Part shown: piece by piece, positions 37,373-46,653 of the stretch
Numbering within the stretch: position 1 is the stretch's first letter
Layout: every line of letters starts with the position of its first letter
Assembly: GCA_963829135.1 (NCBI GenBank)
Contig: CAWHHO010000003.1
Coordinates: forward strand, 515,441 to 579,440
Reading direction: 5' to 3'
DNA from: Kumtagia sp963829135
GTDB taxonomy: Bacteria > Pseudomonadota > Alphaproteobacteria > Rhizobiales > Rhizobiaceae
DNA length: 64,000 nucleotides
Program-made: the position numbers and the translations under genes
The notes under the pieces: model-generated
Databases searched by the model: none
The model's input: only the letters and a program-made list of their open reading frames with translations
What the model was told of the DNA's origin: nothing

Positions 37373-38119
37373 ATGCGTCTTAAAGACAAAGTCGCAATTA
37401 TTACCGGTGCAGCCTCGGGCTTTGGCGAAGGCATGGCCAAGCGCTTCGCAGAGGAGGGGGCAAAGGTCGTGGTCGCTGACCTCAACGTCAAGGGCGCCGA
37501 GCGCGTTGCCAACGAGATCGGCAAGGCGGCGATCTGGACGCAGACCGATGTGTCGCAGCGCTCGGAAATCGAAGAGATGGTCTACGCCGCCAAGAGTGCC
37601 TTCGGGCGCATCGACATCATGATCAACAATGCCGGTTACACGCACCGCAATGGCGACATGCTGCAGGTCGACGAGCAGACTTTCGACCTGATCACCGGCA
37701 TCAATATGAAGGCGATCTACTATTCGGCGCTGGCTGTCGTGCCGATCATGGAGCGGCAGGGCGGCGGCTCCATCCTCACGACTGCCTCGACGGCGGGCTT
37801 GCGCCCACGTCCGGGCCTCACCTGGTACAACGCCTCGAAGGGTTGGGCCATCACCGCGACCAAGTCGATGGCTGTGGAGCTTGCGCCGAAGAATATTCGC
37901 GTCAATTGCCTGTGCCCGGTCGCCGGGGAAACTGGCATGCTGTCGCAGTTCATGGGCGAGGACACGCCGGAGCGCCGCGCACAATTCAAGGCAGTGATTC
38001 CGCTTGGCCGCTTCTCCACACCTCTCGACATCGCCAACGCGGCGCTTTGGCTGGCGTCGGACGACGCCGAATTCATAACCGGCGTCGCGCTGGAGGTGGA
38101 TGGCGGACGATGCATCTGA
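37373..38119 (+). CDS. SDR family oxidoreductase
   Basis: A 248-residue classical short-chain dehydrogenase with TGAASGFGEGMAKRF (cofactor site), NNAGYTH, catalytic YNASKGW and the C-terminal GVALEVDGGRCI. It resembles glucose 1-dehydrogenase or 3-oxoacyl-ACP reductase-like proteins of catabolic clusters. It begins 38 bases after the aldehyde dehydrogenase behind a GGAGGAA site, so both probably act in one pathway, perhaps an alcohol to aldehyde to acid sequence. Substrate unknown. Confidence 0.9.
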   Translation: MRLKDKVAIITGAASGFGEGMAKRFAEEGAKVVVADLNVKGAERVANEIGKAAIWTQTDVSQRSEIEEMVYAAKSAFGRIDIMINNAGYTHRNGDMLQVDEQTFDLITGINMKAIYYSALAVVPIMERQGGGSILTTASTAGLRPRPGLTWYNASKGWAITATKSMAVELAPKNIRVNCLCPVAGETGMLSQFMGEDTPERRAQFKAVIPLGRFSTPLDIANAALWLASDDAEFITGVALEVDGGRCI

Positions 38120-38374
38120 GGCGTGGTTGTCGTATCGCACCGCAGCAGAGACCTTCGCCCGCACGAGATACCCTCACACTGCTTCGGCGGCGCTCGCCCA
38201 CGCTGCCAAGGGGCGAGCCCGTCTCCCATGTCTCTGCAGAAATGCGGACGCGCTGCATCAGCGAATCGTCGACGACGGTAAATTCAGCTGATTCTCGCGT
38301 CTCCCGACGCAAACAGCCAATCGGAGAGGGCCTTGATTCGTGCGGCAACCGGCGAAGCGCAACGGTGGCGGTAG

Positions 38375-39226
38375 CTACCGCCCGTTATTCAGCAGGAAGC
38401 TGCGATATACGAAGCCACGCTTGCCCTTGTAGACGATTTCGCACCACTTTGCGCAGGAAACGACCTCTACGCTGGCCTTGGCGGGTACGGTGCCGATCGC
38501 GCCGCCTCGACTGCTGGGCTTGGTGCGCATGGTAACGGCACGAACAGCGCTGCTTGCCCTCGCGGCACTGGCGAGCTGTTGAGCCGCATCGCCATCTTCG
38601 GCCGGCTTCGCATCCATCTTTGCAAACGGGATAGAGGAGGTCGATGCTGTGTCCGCAGTTCTGTCGCCGTCGTCGGCGAACGCATTCACGGCTTCGACCG
38701 ACTTCGCATCTTTTGCGGCTTGTTCGTCTTCGGCGATTGCCGCGACCATCGCGGCCGCCTGCTTGCCCGCCGCTTCTACCCAACGTGGATCCGTCGGGTC
38801 GAGTGGCTCGACGTTGGCTTGCGCGGCCACTTTGATGGTCTTCACAGGGATCGGTGAAAGGCCGCGCGGCGCTCCGAGATCATCTGCGGCAGGTTGAGGC
38901 TGCGCGGCTTCAGTCGTGGCCGGTGTGGTGGATGAGGGCTCTGCTTGCCCTTGAGCCGCAGCGGGTTGAGGTTCGGCTTGTACGACCGGCGCCAGCTTTG
39001 CAGGGGCCGCTTCAGCGAAGGCGACGATGTCGTCCCTGTCGCCGGATGGCAGCACCATCCAGATCGCGCTGCCAGCAGTGCCCAGCAGCGCAACGGTTCC
39101 AACCGCGGCGACCACAAGATGTGACCGGGCCGCGATCTCACTCCAGATCGACGTCCGGGAATTGTAGTGCAAGTCCAGCGATACTCGCCGGGGCTTTGAC
39201 TTGCCCTCGCCTATCCACGCTTTCAA
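38375..39226 (-). CDS. Membrane-anchored SH3-domain protein
   Basis: About 283 residues. I chose TTG 39226 because GGAGAGG lies seven bases upstream; a GTG at 39283 is possible but lacks this site. A cytoplasmic N-terminus (residues 1-35) is followed by one membrane segment (HLVVAAVGTVALLGTAGSAI). A long low-complexity linker rich in Ala, Pro, Gln and acidic residues comes next, and the C-terminal bacterial SH3-like domain has VRAVTMRTKPSSRGG and CEIVYKGKRGFVYRSFL. Such proteins sit in the inner membrane with the SH3 domain in the periplasm, binding peptidoglycan. The function is not known. Confidence 0.8.
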   Translation of the reverse strand: MKAWIGEGKSKPRRVSLDLHYNSRTSIWSEIAARSHLVVAAVGTVALLGTAGSAIWMVLPSGDRDDIVAFAEAAPAKLAPVVQAEPQPAAAQGQAEPSSTTPATTEAAQPQPAADDLGAPRGLSPIPVKTIKVAAQANVEPLDPTDPRWVEAAGKQAAAMVAAIAEDEQAAKDAKSVEAVNAFADDGDRTADTASTSSIPFAKMDAKPAEDGDAAQQLASAARASSAVRAVTMRTKPSSRGGAIGTVPAKASVEVVSCAKWCEIVYKGKRGFVYRSFLLNNGR

Positions 39227-39545
39227 CGTATACCTCTCCGCGCCATCCGGATCTCTGTCCGCTTCCCGCGCCTTGCAACTCACATACGGACCAAACCGGC
39301 CAATAAGGACACCAACCTTGCATAACCCCCGCGCTCAACTGGCCTTACCAGATTGGATGCCAATTGTGGCATCTCTGCGCCCAAATTCAACTTTCCGGCA
39401 TCGCGCATCGGGCGTTGTTGCGCGCATACATAACCCGCCAACGGGTTGCCGCGCAACCGCCACGTGAAATAGGCTGAAATAGTGTGTGATGTGGCGGAGG
39501 AGAAAGACTGCCCTTCGACCGGGCGCGGCGGCGCGAGTCCTGACT
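39227..39545. other. Intergenic region with two small stem-loops
   Basis: 319 bases between puuB-like and the SH3 protein, both on minus. GATGCCA-ATTG-TGGCATC (39356-39373) and AACCCG-CCAA-CGGGTT (39432-39447) are perfect hairpins. Neither has a T run on the minus strand, so they may be terminators only weakly, or protein sites. Confidence 0.4.
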
Positions 39546-40832
39546 TTAGATCCGGTCGCGCAACGCGTACCAGTTGAGCGCCAGGAAAAGCAGGGGCGCG
39601 CGGAAACGGCTCCCGCCGGGGAATGCGGGGATCTTCAGTTCTTCGAAAAGTTTCAACCGGTTGCGGTTTCCCGAGATGGTCTCGGCATACAGTTTTCCGA
39701 CGAAGTTCGACAGCATGACCCCGTGGCCGGAATAGCCGCCAGCGGAGATGACGTTCGGCATCACTTCGCGCACGAAAGGTTTGCGCGGCAGCGTGATGCC
39801 GACATAGCCGCCCCAGCCGTGCGTGATTTCGATATCCTTCAGGGCCGGGTAGATCTCGCTGATCTGACGCCGGATATGGATGTGGATGTCGTTGGGATCC
39901 TTTACCCCGTAGATTTCGCGCCCGCCAAACAGCAGCTCGCCGCTTTTCACCCGGCGGAAATAGCGGACGACGAAGCGCGAGTCTGAAACGGACTCACCGC
40001 CGGGCAATACCGGACTGTCGGCACCCAGATCGACCGTTGCGCCGATGAACGACCCTATCGGCATGATGTGCGAGGCGGTATCCTTTTCCAGGTCGCCGGC
40101 ATATGCGTCGATCGCCAGCAGGCATTTGCCGGCCGTGATTGTACCGGAGGACGTCGTGACGCGCACCTTGCCGCCGACCGTGTCGACGCCTGTCGCTCGC
40201 GTGTTTTCATGGAGCTTCGCGCCGGCCTGCGCCGCCACGCGTGCCGTTCCGACCACCAGCTTCAAGGGATGGATGTGGCCGGTTCCGGTGTCGCGAACCC
40301 CTCCGAAATAGTGAGTAGAACCGAGCCGTTCCGATGTCTCGGCGAAGTCCATGTAGGCGATGTGCGGATAGTTGAACCGCGTCTGCATGGCCTCCGCATG
40401 TTCGAGATATTCGGGCAGGTCGCGCTTGCGGTGCGAAACGTTGAGATGTCCGGGCCTGAAGTCGATCTCGATCTTGTTGACATCGGCAAACTCCAGCAGA
40501 TGCGCCTTGGCTTCTTCGGCCAGATCGAAAAGCGCCTTGGCGCGATCGAAGCCGTATTCGGCTTCCAGCTCCTCAGCACCGGCGCGCTGGCCGGTGCCGA
40601 GCTGCCCCCCATTGCGGCCGGACGCGCCATCGCCAAACCGGCAAGCCTCGATCAGCACGACATGGGTGCCCGCCTTTGCCAGATGCACTGCAGCCGACAG
40701 GCCGGTGAAGCCGCCGCCGACAATGACGACATCGCAGTTGCTGTCGCCGTCCAGGGGCGGATAGGCGGGGCGCGCGCCGACCGTGTCCTCATACCAGGAA
40801 TAGCCGGGGGAGATGGGGGATTGGTAAGTCAT
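39546..40832 (-). CDS. FAD-dependent oxidoreductase, gamma-glutamylputrescine oxidase-like
   Basis: A 428-residue D-amino-acid-oxidase-type flavoprotein. The FAD motif is VVIVGGGFTGLSAAVHLAKAG near residue 34, followed by SGRNGGQLGTG, and the C-terminal GGYSGHGVMLSNFVGK binds the flavin. This layout is that of PuuB/OrdL, which oxidises gamma-glutamylputrescine to the aldehyde with hydrogen peroxide. The glutamine-synthetase-like gene upstream on the same strand fits the first step of the same pathway, and the aldehyde dehydrogenase at 35.9 kb could supply the next. Substrate is inferred. Confidence 0.87.
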   Translation of the reverse strand: MTYQSPISPGYSWYEDTVGARPAYPPLDGDSNCDVVIVGGGFTGLSAAVHLAKAGTHVVLIEACRFGDGASGRNGGQLGTGQRAGAEELEAEYGFDRAKALFDLAEEAKAHLLEFADVNKIEIDFRPGHLNVSHRKRDLPEYLEHAEAMQTRFNYPHIAYMDFAETSERLGSTHYFGGVRDTGTGHIHPLKLVVGTARVAAQAGAKLHENTRATGVDTVGGKVRVTTSSGTITAGKCLLAIDAYAGDLEKDTASHIMPIGSFIGATVDLGADSPVLPGGESVSDSRFVVRYFRRVKSGELLFGGREIYGVKDPNDIHIHIRRQISEIYPALKDIEITHGWGGYVGITLPRKPFVREVMPNVISAGGYSGHGVMLSNFVGKLYAETISGNRNRLKLFEELKIPAFPGGSRFRAPLLFLALNWYALRDRI

Positions 40833-40852
40833 GATATCGGTGGGTCGCTGTT

Positions 40853-40954
40853 CGTTGGTCGTCGGTGGAGGGTTGAGAGAAAAGCGTTTGGTTTACTCGT
40901 TGCATTGAAGAACGGCTGCAGCCTCGACCGACGACCCACAAAAAACGACCAACG
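40853..40954. repeat. Inverted repeats between puuA-like and puuB-like genes
   Basis: CGTTGGTC (40853-40860) and GGTCGTCGGT (40857-40866) recur inverted as ACCGACGACC (40927-40936) and GACCAACG (40947-40954). The two arms enclose about 60 bases and span almost the whole 124-base gap. A hairpin here could uncouple expression of the two genes. The design resembles the repeats after folD. Confidence 0.65.
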
Positions 40955-40956
40955 AC

Positions 40957-42393
40957 CTAAACGTTCAGCAACAAATACTCCCGTTCCCACGGGCTGATGA
41001 CTTCCATGAACGTTTCGAACTCGGCGCGCTTGATCGCCGCATAGGTCGCGGCGAAGGATTTGCCGAGCAGCGTGCCCAGTTCTTCATCGCCTTCGAACAA
41101 GTCGACGGCTTCGAGCAGGCCACGTGGCAAGTCGATTTCGTCGGCATTCGCGGTGGTCAGCACAGCCGGCTCGGCCTGCAGTTTGTTGGTGAGGCCGATC
41201 AGCCCACAGGCGAGTGAGGCGGCAAGCGCCAGGTAAGGGTTTGAATCGGAGGAGGGAACGCGGTTTTCGACGCGGCGCGCCGCCGGATCGGAGCGCGGCA
41301 CGCGAAAGGCGGTCGTGCGGTTGTCGTAACCCCATTTGTTGTTGACGGGCGCCGACGCGGCCTGCGTCAGCCTTCGGTAAGAATTCACGTACGGAGCAAA
41401 CGTCACCAGTGCATTCGGCACATGCTTCTGCATGCCGCCGATGAAGTGGAAGAACGCTTCGGTTTCCGACCCGTCCTCGGCTGAAAAAATGTTCCTGCCG
41501 GTCTTCTTGTCGATGATCGACTGGTGAATATGCATGGCAGAACCAGGCTGGCCCTGGATCGGCTTTGCCATGAAGGTGGCGTAGGTGTCGTGCTTGAGCG
41601 CAGCTTCGCGAATGGTGCGCTTGAACATGAACACCTGGTCGGCGAGCTCGACCGGATCGCCATGGCGCAGGTTGATCTCAAGCTGCCCCGCGCCCTCTTC
41701 GTGAATGAGCGTGTCGATCTCGAGGCCCTGGCTCTCGGAGAAATGGTAGATGTCGTCGATCAGCTCGTCGAACTCATTAACCCCGGCGATCGAATAGCCG
41801 GCGCCGCCTCCGATCGGACGGCCCGAGCGGCCAACCGGGGGGGTGAGCGGATAATCCGGATCGGGGTTCTTGCGGACAAGGTAGAACTCGATCTCGGGCG
41901 CTACGACCGGCCGCAAGCCCTGCTTGTCGTAGGCGGCCACAACCCTGCGCAACACGTTACGGGGCGTGAACTCCACCAGGCGGCCGTCCTGGTGGACAAG
42001 ATCGCAGATCACCGCGGCGGTCGGATCTTCTTCCCACGGCACGACCGTCAGGGTCGACAGGTCCGGCATCAGTTTCAGATCGCCATCGCCTTCGGGATAG
42101 TGGAAGTTGTTGCCGTCTTCCGGATAGCCGCCGGAAATCGTCGCCATGAAAACGGCGGAAGGCAGCGCAAGCGACGTGTTGGATGTGAATTTCTTCGACG
42201 GCATCATTTTGCCGCGGGCAATGCCCGCCTGATCAGGTGTGATGCACTCGATGTCTTCGATGCCACGCCATTCCAGCCATTCGCTGACTTCCTTCCAGGA
42301 CTTCACGCCTCGAAGATTCTTGACATATCCGGGTACGCGGGTTCGGCCCGCACGGCCTGAGGGGCGGGCTTCCTTTTTTGCAGGCGGCATCAT
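40957..42393 (-). CDS. Glutamine synthetase family protein, gamma-glutamylputrescine synthetase-like
   Basis: A 478-residue member of the glutamine synthetase fold. The metal and substrate residues appear in PEIEFYLV, HEEGAGQLEINLRHGDPV, AMHIHQS and NNKWGYDNRTTAFRVPRSDP, with the latter loop holding the catalytic arginine cluster. The PuuA branch uses ATP to join glutamate to putrescine. The assignment rests on length, the N-terminal extension and the flavoprotein partner downstream. True glutamine synthetase (GlnA) is unlikely because its adenylylation-loop tyrosine motif is not seen. A GS of another amine ligase type remains possible. Start is one of two adjacent ATGs. Confidence 0.85.
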   Translation of the reverse strand: MMPPAKKEARPSGRAGRTRVPGYVKNLRGVKSWKEVSEWLEWRGIEDIECITPDQAGIARGKMMPSKKFTSNTSLALPSAVFMATISGGYPEDGNNFHYPEGDGDLKLMPDLSTLTVVPWEEDPTAAVICDLVHQDGRLVEFTPRNVLRRVVAAYDKQGLRPVVAPEIEFYLVRKNPDPDYPLTPPVGRSGRPIGGGAGYSIAGVNEFDELIDDIYHFSESQGLEIDTLIHEEGAGQLEINLRHGDPVELADQVFMFKRTIREAALKHDTYATFMAKPIQGQPGSAMHIHQSIIDKKTGRNIFSAEDGSETEAFFHFIGGMQKHVPNALVTFAPYVNSYRRLTQAASAPVNNKWGYDNRTTAFRVPRSDPAARRVENRVPSSDSNPYLALAASLACGLIGLTNKLQAEPAVLTTANADEIDLPRGLLEAVDLFEGDEELGTLLGKSFAATYAAIKRAEFETFMEVISPWEREYLLLNV

Positions 42394-42560
42394 TCACCAT
42401 GGTGGGTTGAAGTTGGTGAAGTATAGCCGTGCCGGTTTGCGAAAGGGAAGGGGGCGCCAGCTGTCGCTTGCGCGAGCTCTTCGATCGCCGCATCGCGATG
42501 CGCGGCAACGGTCCACGAGCAGGTTGAACGCCGGCGTCGATCACCTTGACGGAAACACAA

Positions 42561-42592
42561 GGAAAGCCGCCCGCTAAGCTCGCAGGCGGCCT
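42561..42592 (-). terminator. Terminator-like hairpin after the aceA operon
   Basis: On plus, GCCGCCCGC (42566-42574) and GCAGGCGGC (42582-42590) form a nine-pair stem with one wobble and a seven-base loop. The minus-strand transcript ends it with CTTTCC. It lies 18 bases past the stop of the small gene downstream of aceA. Confidence 0.65.
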
Positions 42593-42609
42593 TCGAAAGG
42601 GTCGAGATT

Positions 42610-42867
42610 TCAACCGCGTTGTTGGGTGACAACGACCGGGATCAGAAGATCGCCCCAGTTTCCCTCTCCGCCATGGTGACGCGCGGAGCGCACCAGTTCG
42701 ACCGATACGCCGGCCTCGACGGCCTTCATCACGGAATGATTGAGGCGGTGCAGATCATTGGCCAGCATGCGGATCGCCGTCTGCTGGTCGGCGGTCATTG
42801 CGGATGCCTGTTCCTCGGCGCGTTCCTTGACGCGCGTTCTGGGCTTGTTTTCAATCGTGTCGAGCAT
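42610..42867 (-). CDS. Conserved hypothetical protein downstream of aceA
   Basis: An 85-residue protein (MLDTIENKPRTRVKERAEEQ onward) predicted to be largely helical, with a HRLNHSVMKAVEAGVSVELV core. It lies 26 bases after the isocitrate lyase stop on the same strand and ends before a terminator-like hairpin, so it is probably co-transcribed with aceA. I know no function for it. I see no membrane segment or signal peptide. Confidence 0.7.
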   Translation of the reverse strand: MLDTIENKPRTRVKERAEEQASAMTADQQTAIRMLANDLHRLNHSVMKAVEAGVSVELVRSARHHGGEGNWGDLLIPVVVTQQRG

Positions 42868-42893
42868 GGTAAGTTCCTCTTCGGAGTGTCGAG

Positions 42894-44183
42894 TTATTCT
42901 GCCGCTGAGCGGAATTGCGAATGTTCGGTCGATTCATGCATGGCGGTGGTCGAAGATCTGCCGCCGCTGATAGCCATCGACACAGCGTCGAAATAGCCGG
43001 TGCCGACTTCGCGTTGATGCTTCGTCGCGGTGTAGCCATTTACCTCCGCGGCGAACTCAGCCTCCTGCAACTCGGAGTAGGCCGCCATCTGCCGGTCCTT
43101 GTAGCCGCGCGCCAGTTCGAACATGCCGAAATTGAGCTGGTGGAAGCCGGCTAACGTGATGAATTGGAACTTGTAGCCCATGGCGCCGAGTTCGCGCTGG
43201 AACATGGCGATGGTGGCATCGTCAAGATTCTTCTTCCAGTTGAATGACGGCGAGCAATTGTAGGCAAGCTTCTTGCCCGGGTGCACTTTATGCACCGCCT
43301 CGGCGAAGCGGCGCGCCTGCGCGAGGTCGGGCTTCGACGTTTCCATCCAGATCAGATCGCAGTGCGGCGCATAGGAAATCGCCCGCGCGATGCACGGGTC
43401 GATGCCGTTCTTCACCTGGTAGAAGCCCTCAGGGGTACGCCCGGCTTCATAGTCGACGAAGGGCAGGTCGCGCTCGTCGATGTCCGAGGTCAGCAGCTTG
43501 GCTGCTTCCGCGTCGGTGCGGGCGATGACCAGCGTCGCCACACCCAATACGTCCGCGGCAAGCCGCGCCGCATTCAGGTTCCTGATGTGGGCCGCAGTCG
43601 GGATCAACACCTTGCCGCCGAGATGGCCGCACTTTTTCTCCGAAGCGAGCTGGTCTTCGTAGTGGACACCGGCTGCGCCGGCCTCGATGAATGCCTTCAT
43701 GATCTCGAAGGCGTTGAGCGGCCCGCCAAAACCGGCTTCCGCATCCGCCACGATCGGCGCGAACCACGTGTCGACCGACAGGCCATTGCCTTCGGAGGTC
43801 TCGATCTGATCGGCGCGTTGAAGCGTCCGGTTTATGCGTCGCGCCAGTTCCGGCGCTGCGTTGGCCGGATAAAGCGACTGGTCCGGATACATCGCCGAGG
43901 CGGTGTTCGCGTCCGCTGCCACCTGCCATCCTGAAAGGTAAATTGCCTTGAGACCGGCGCGCACCTGCTGCATTGCCTGGTTGCCCGACATGGCGCCCAG
44001 CGCGTTAACGAAATCTTCCTCATGGATGAGCTTCCAGAGCCGGTTGGCGCCCATCTCGGCCAGAGAATAGCGAATATCGATGGACCCGCGCAGCCGTATA
44101 ACGTCTTCCGGTGAATAAGGCCGCTCAATGCCATCGAAGCGGCCTTTCGGCGCAGAAGGGACGAGTTTGTAAAAATCAGTCAC
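42894..44183 (-). CDS. aceA: Isocitrate lyase
   Basis: A 429-residue isocitrate lyase, splitting isocitrate to glyoxylate and succinate for growth on acetate or fatty acids. The catalytic KKCGHLGGK and the metal region ADAEAGFGGPLNAFE are intact, and NCSPSFNWKK is the active-site lid. I chose GTG 44183 (giving M-TDFYKLVPSA) with CGGAG eight bases upstream; the frame extends to 44219 without similarity. Divergent transcription from a RamB-like regulator across a 265-base gap with repeated TTTGTAAA sites suggests direct control by that regulator. Malate synthase is not in the window. Confidence 0.96.
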   Translation of the reverse strand: MTDFYKLVPSAPKGRFDGIERPYSPEDVIRLRGSIDIRYSLAEMGANRLWKLIHEEDFVNALGAMSGNQAMQQVRAGLKAIYLSGWQVAADANTASAMYPDQSLYPANAAPELARRINRTLQRADQIETSEGNGLSVDTWFAPIVADAEAGFGGPLNAFEIMKAFIEAGAAGVHYEDQLASEKKCGHLGGKVLIPTAAHIRNLNAARLAADVLGVATLVIARTDAEAAKLLTSDIDERDLPFVDYEAGRTPEGFYQVKNGIDPCIARAISYAPHCDLIWMETSKPDLAQARRFAEAVHKVHPGKKLAYNCSPSFNWKKNLDDATIAMFQRELGAMGYKFQFITLAGFHQLNFGMFELARGYKDRQMAAYSELQEAEFAAEVNGYTATKHQREVGTGYFDAVSMAISGGRSSTTAMHESTEHSQFRSAAE

Positions 44184-44337
44184 GCACAGGCTCCGTTTGT
44201 TATTCAACGAGATCAGCAAGACAAAGCCATCGCTGCTCGGTGTGACATGTTTGACATTGCGGTGCGCAATAATCGATGGTGATCATCATTTTTCAGAGAA
44301 AATTGAGGAAAATCGGTGCTGTTTTTGACCAAGCTGT

Positions 44338-44386
44338 TTTGTAAATTTGTAAACAGTGTAAAAGCGGCATTGTAGCTTCACACTGT
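44338..44386. promoter_or_regulatory. Repeated operator-like sites between aceA and its regulator
   Basis: TTTGTAAA occurs twice in direct tandem (44338-44345 and 44346-44353), followed by AGTGTAAA (44355-44362). ACAGTGT (44353-44359) is inverted as ACACTGT (44380-44386). RamB-type regulators of glyoxylate genes bind AT-rich TTTGCAAA-like sites, so these are good candidates for the divergent regulator's operators. Confidence 0.55.
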
Positions 44387-44448
44387 ATAGATGTCACAAT
44401 CGGTAAAGATTATGATTTCGCGCCGATTACCATTGCGGAGTTCAGATC

Positions 44449-45896
44449 GTGGCTGAACAGAAAATCTTCGCCGGACCGCGCATCCGCCGCATCCGGAATG
44501 CCAAGGGCCTCACTCAGACAGCGATGGCGGATGGGCTCGGTATCTCCCCATCATATCTAAACCTGATCGAGCGCAACCAGCGTCCCCTCACGGTGCAGCT
44601 GATCCTGAAGCTGGTGTCCATCTACAAGGTCGATGCAGAGGAGTTACAGGGCGAGGCGCGGGGATCGGTTGCCGGCCTGCGCGAGGTTTTCGCCGATCCA
44701 TTGCTTGTCGCCGAATTGCCCGGCGAACAGGAACTGATCGAGATGGCGGAAGCTGCACCCAATACGACGGCAGGCATTATAAAGCTCTACCGCGCTTATC
44801 GCGAACAGGCCGCGCGGCTCTCTGACCTCAACGAGATGCTGGTGCGCGACGGAAAGGTCGCTGCGCTTTCCGGTGCACGACTGCCGATCGACGAGGTGCG
44901 CGACGTGTTCGAGCGTCGTTCCAGCTATTTTCCTGATCTTGAAGGCGAAGCGGAAGCCTTTGTGTCGCTGCTAAGCCCCGGCGACGATCTGCCGGGCGCC
45001 TTGAAGGCTTGGCTGAAGGGGGAGCATGGCATTGTCGTACGCGTGCTGCCGGCGGTAACGATGCCGAACTGGCGGCGTCGATATGACAGACACTCGCAGC
45101 GGCTTTTCATCTCAGAGCGGCTGTCGCCGCCCGATCAACTGCGGGAGATAGCCACCGAGGCCTGCCTGCTGCGCATGTCCGTCGCCGTCGCGGCGGAAGT
45201 CCAGGCGTTGAAGCTGTCATCAAACGAGGCGCGACGTCTCGCCCGGTTCGAGCTCGGCCGCTACACCGCCCATGCGCTGATGATGCCGTATCGGCCTTTC
45301 ACGCTGCGGCGATCCGGACGCGCTATGACATAGACGTTTTGCGGGCGCGGTTTGGTGTTTCGTTCGAACAAGCGGCGACCCGCCTGACCACGTTGCAGCG
45401 CTTTGGCGCAACGGGTGTGCCGTTCTTTCTGCTGGAGGTTGACCACGCGGGCAATCGGCTGAGACGGATAGGCGCGCAAGGATTTCCCCAGGCGCGCTTC
45501 GGCGGCGGTTGTCCCAAGCTTGCCGTTCATGCCGCCTTCGCTCAACCGGGTCAAACCCTGGTGGAAGCGGTCGAGATGCCGGATGGCGCGGGGTTTCTGA
45601 CGATTGCCCGCACGCTGGACGGCCCCCAGGCAGGATATAGCGATCGCCCGCGCCGGACCGCGTTGCTGCTTGGCTGCGACATCGGTATGCGCGATGATCT
45701 TGTTTATGGCGCGGCGTTGCCTTACGCCCCCGCCGCCCCTGGATCAAAGCTGGCGACGGTCGTCGCGATACCGGTCGGGCCCGCATGTCGGCTGTGCGAA
45801 CGTACCGGGTGTCTTGCGCGTGCCGAACCGCCGGTCACCCGGCCCCTGGGCCTGGACGAAATGGTAACCGGTCTCAGCGCCTTCGACTTTCAGTAG
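44449..45896 (+). pseudogene. Short-chain fatty acyl-CoA regulator (XRE / RamB-like), one frameshift
   Basis: An N-terminal helix-turn-helix (GPRIRRIRNAKGLTQ, MADGLGISPSYLNLIERNQR) is followed by a peptidase-like DUF955 middle domain and a C-terminal short-chain fatty acyl regulator domain ending with the cysteine group CRLCERTGCLARAEPP. The frame breaks near 45300 (after PYRPF) and continues from RYDIDVLRARFGVSFEQAA in another frame; overall length is one base short of a multiple of three. RamB and its relatives control isocitrate lyase and propionyl/acetyl-CoA genes. Its divergent position from aceA fits this role. The frameshift may be a sequence error. Confidence 0.87.
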
Positions 45897-45925
45897 TTGC
45901 AGATCGGTTCCGATGCGATATGCGC

Positions 45926-46222
45926 TCAAGCGTCCTTGGAAAACAGCGTCTCGAGATCGCGCCGGCCGTCGGGTATTCTCGTCACGGTGACTGACATGTC
46001 CACTTGATCATGCCGGTAGAAAACAAGATGATTGCGAACAACGAGCACGCGATACGTACAGTCGTATCGGCGACCGAAATCGGGAAACTGAGCCAACTTG
46101 CGGCAAGACGTCTCGATCTCTCGACAATATTCCTCGGCGGCGCGAAAATCTCGCTGGCCGAGGTATTTCAAGAGGTCATCGAGATCGTCGTAGGCTTGCT
46201 CAGACCAAACAATGCTAGCCAA
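45926..46222 (-). CDS. RelE/ParE-family toxin
   Basis: A 98-residue toxin starting MASIVWSEQAYDDLDDLLKYL, with the RelE/ParE pattern RVLVVRNHLVFYRHD and a SVTVTRIPDGRRDLE end. It overlaps the upstream antitoxin gene by eight bases on the same strand, so the two are translationally coupled. Whether it acts on gyrase or mRNA is not clear. Confidence 0.85.
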   Translation of the reverse strand: MASIVWSEQAYDDLDDLLKYLGQRDFRAAEEYCREIETSCRKLAQFPDFGRRYDCTYRVLVVRNHLVFYRHDQVDMSVTVTRIPDGRRDLETLFSKDA

Positions 46223-46412
46223 AATGCTTTGCCCTCAACTGGGCAAAGACTTCACTCTGCGGGATCGCTCCGCCTCGTGCCTCAGCCTCGGCGAGCTTCG
46301 CATCAATCCGCTTGCGCGCAGCCATCTTCAGCAGGGCTTCTGCGAGTTCTTCCTGCTCGGCCTCGGGTAGTTGTTCTACTTCGCGAACAGCGTTTTTCAG
46401 GGTCTGGTTCAA
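46215..46412 (-). CDS. Antitoxin of the adjacent RelE/ParE toxin
   Basis: A 65-residue helical protein, MNQTLKNAVREVEQLPEAEQ onward, with a short C-terminal toxin-binding tail. Its small size, position and overlap with the toxin mark it as the antitoxin. It does not show the standard ribbon-helix-helix seen in the two other modules of this window. A conserved LPEAEQEELAEALL helix is typical of small antitoxins paired with RelE toxins. Confidence 0.78.
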   Translation of the reverse strand: MNQTLKNAVREVEQLPEAEQEELAEALLKMAARKRIDAKLAEAEARGGAIPQSEVFAQLRAKHFG

Positions 46413-46653
46413 GGGTCACTCCGGATACTTGCGAGGCTAGCATGAATCGGAGGTGCGATTCAAATGGCCCCACCCCGCCGACCATGATTCCCTGGTGCTG
46501 CCTGCCCGCTCTGCGAACGGAGAACCTGACAGCAGCGATTGCCACAACCGCCTGGCCGGGCTGGACCACGCCAGCCACTGGCTGATCGGTTACGCGGGGA
46601 GTGTGGCTGGTAATGTTGCCGGCGCGGATGTTCTCCCTTTACCGACGTCGCCA

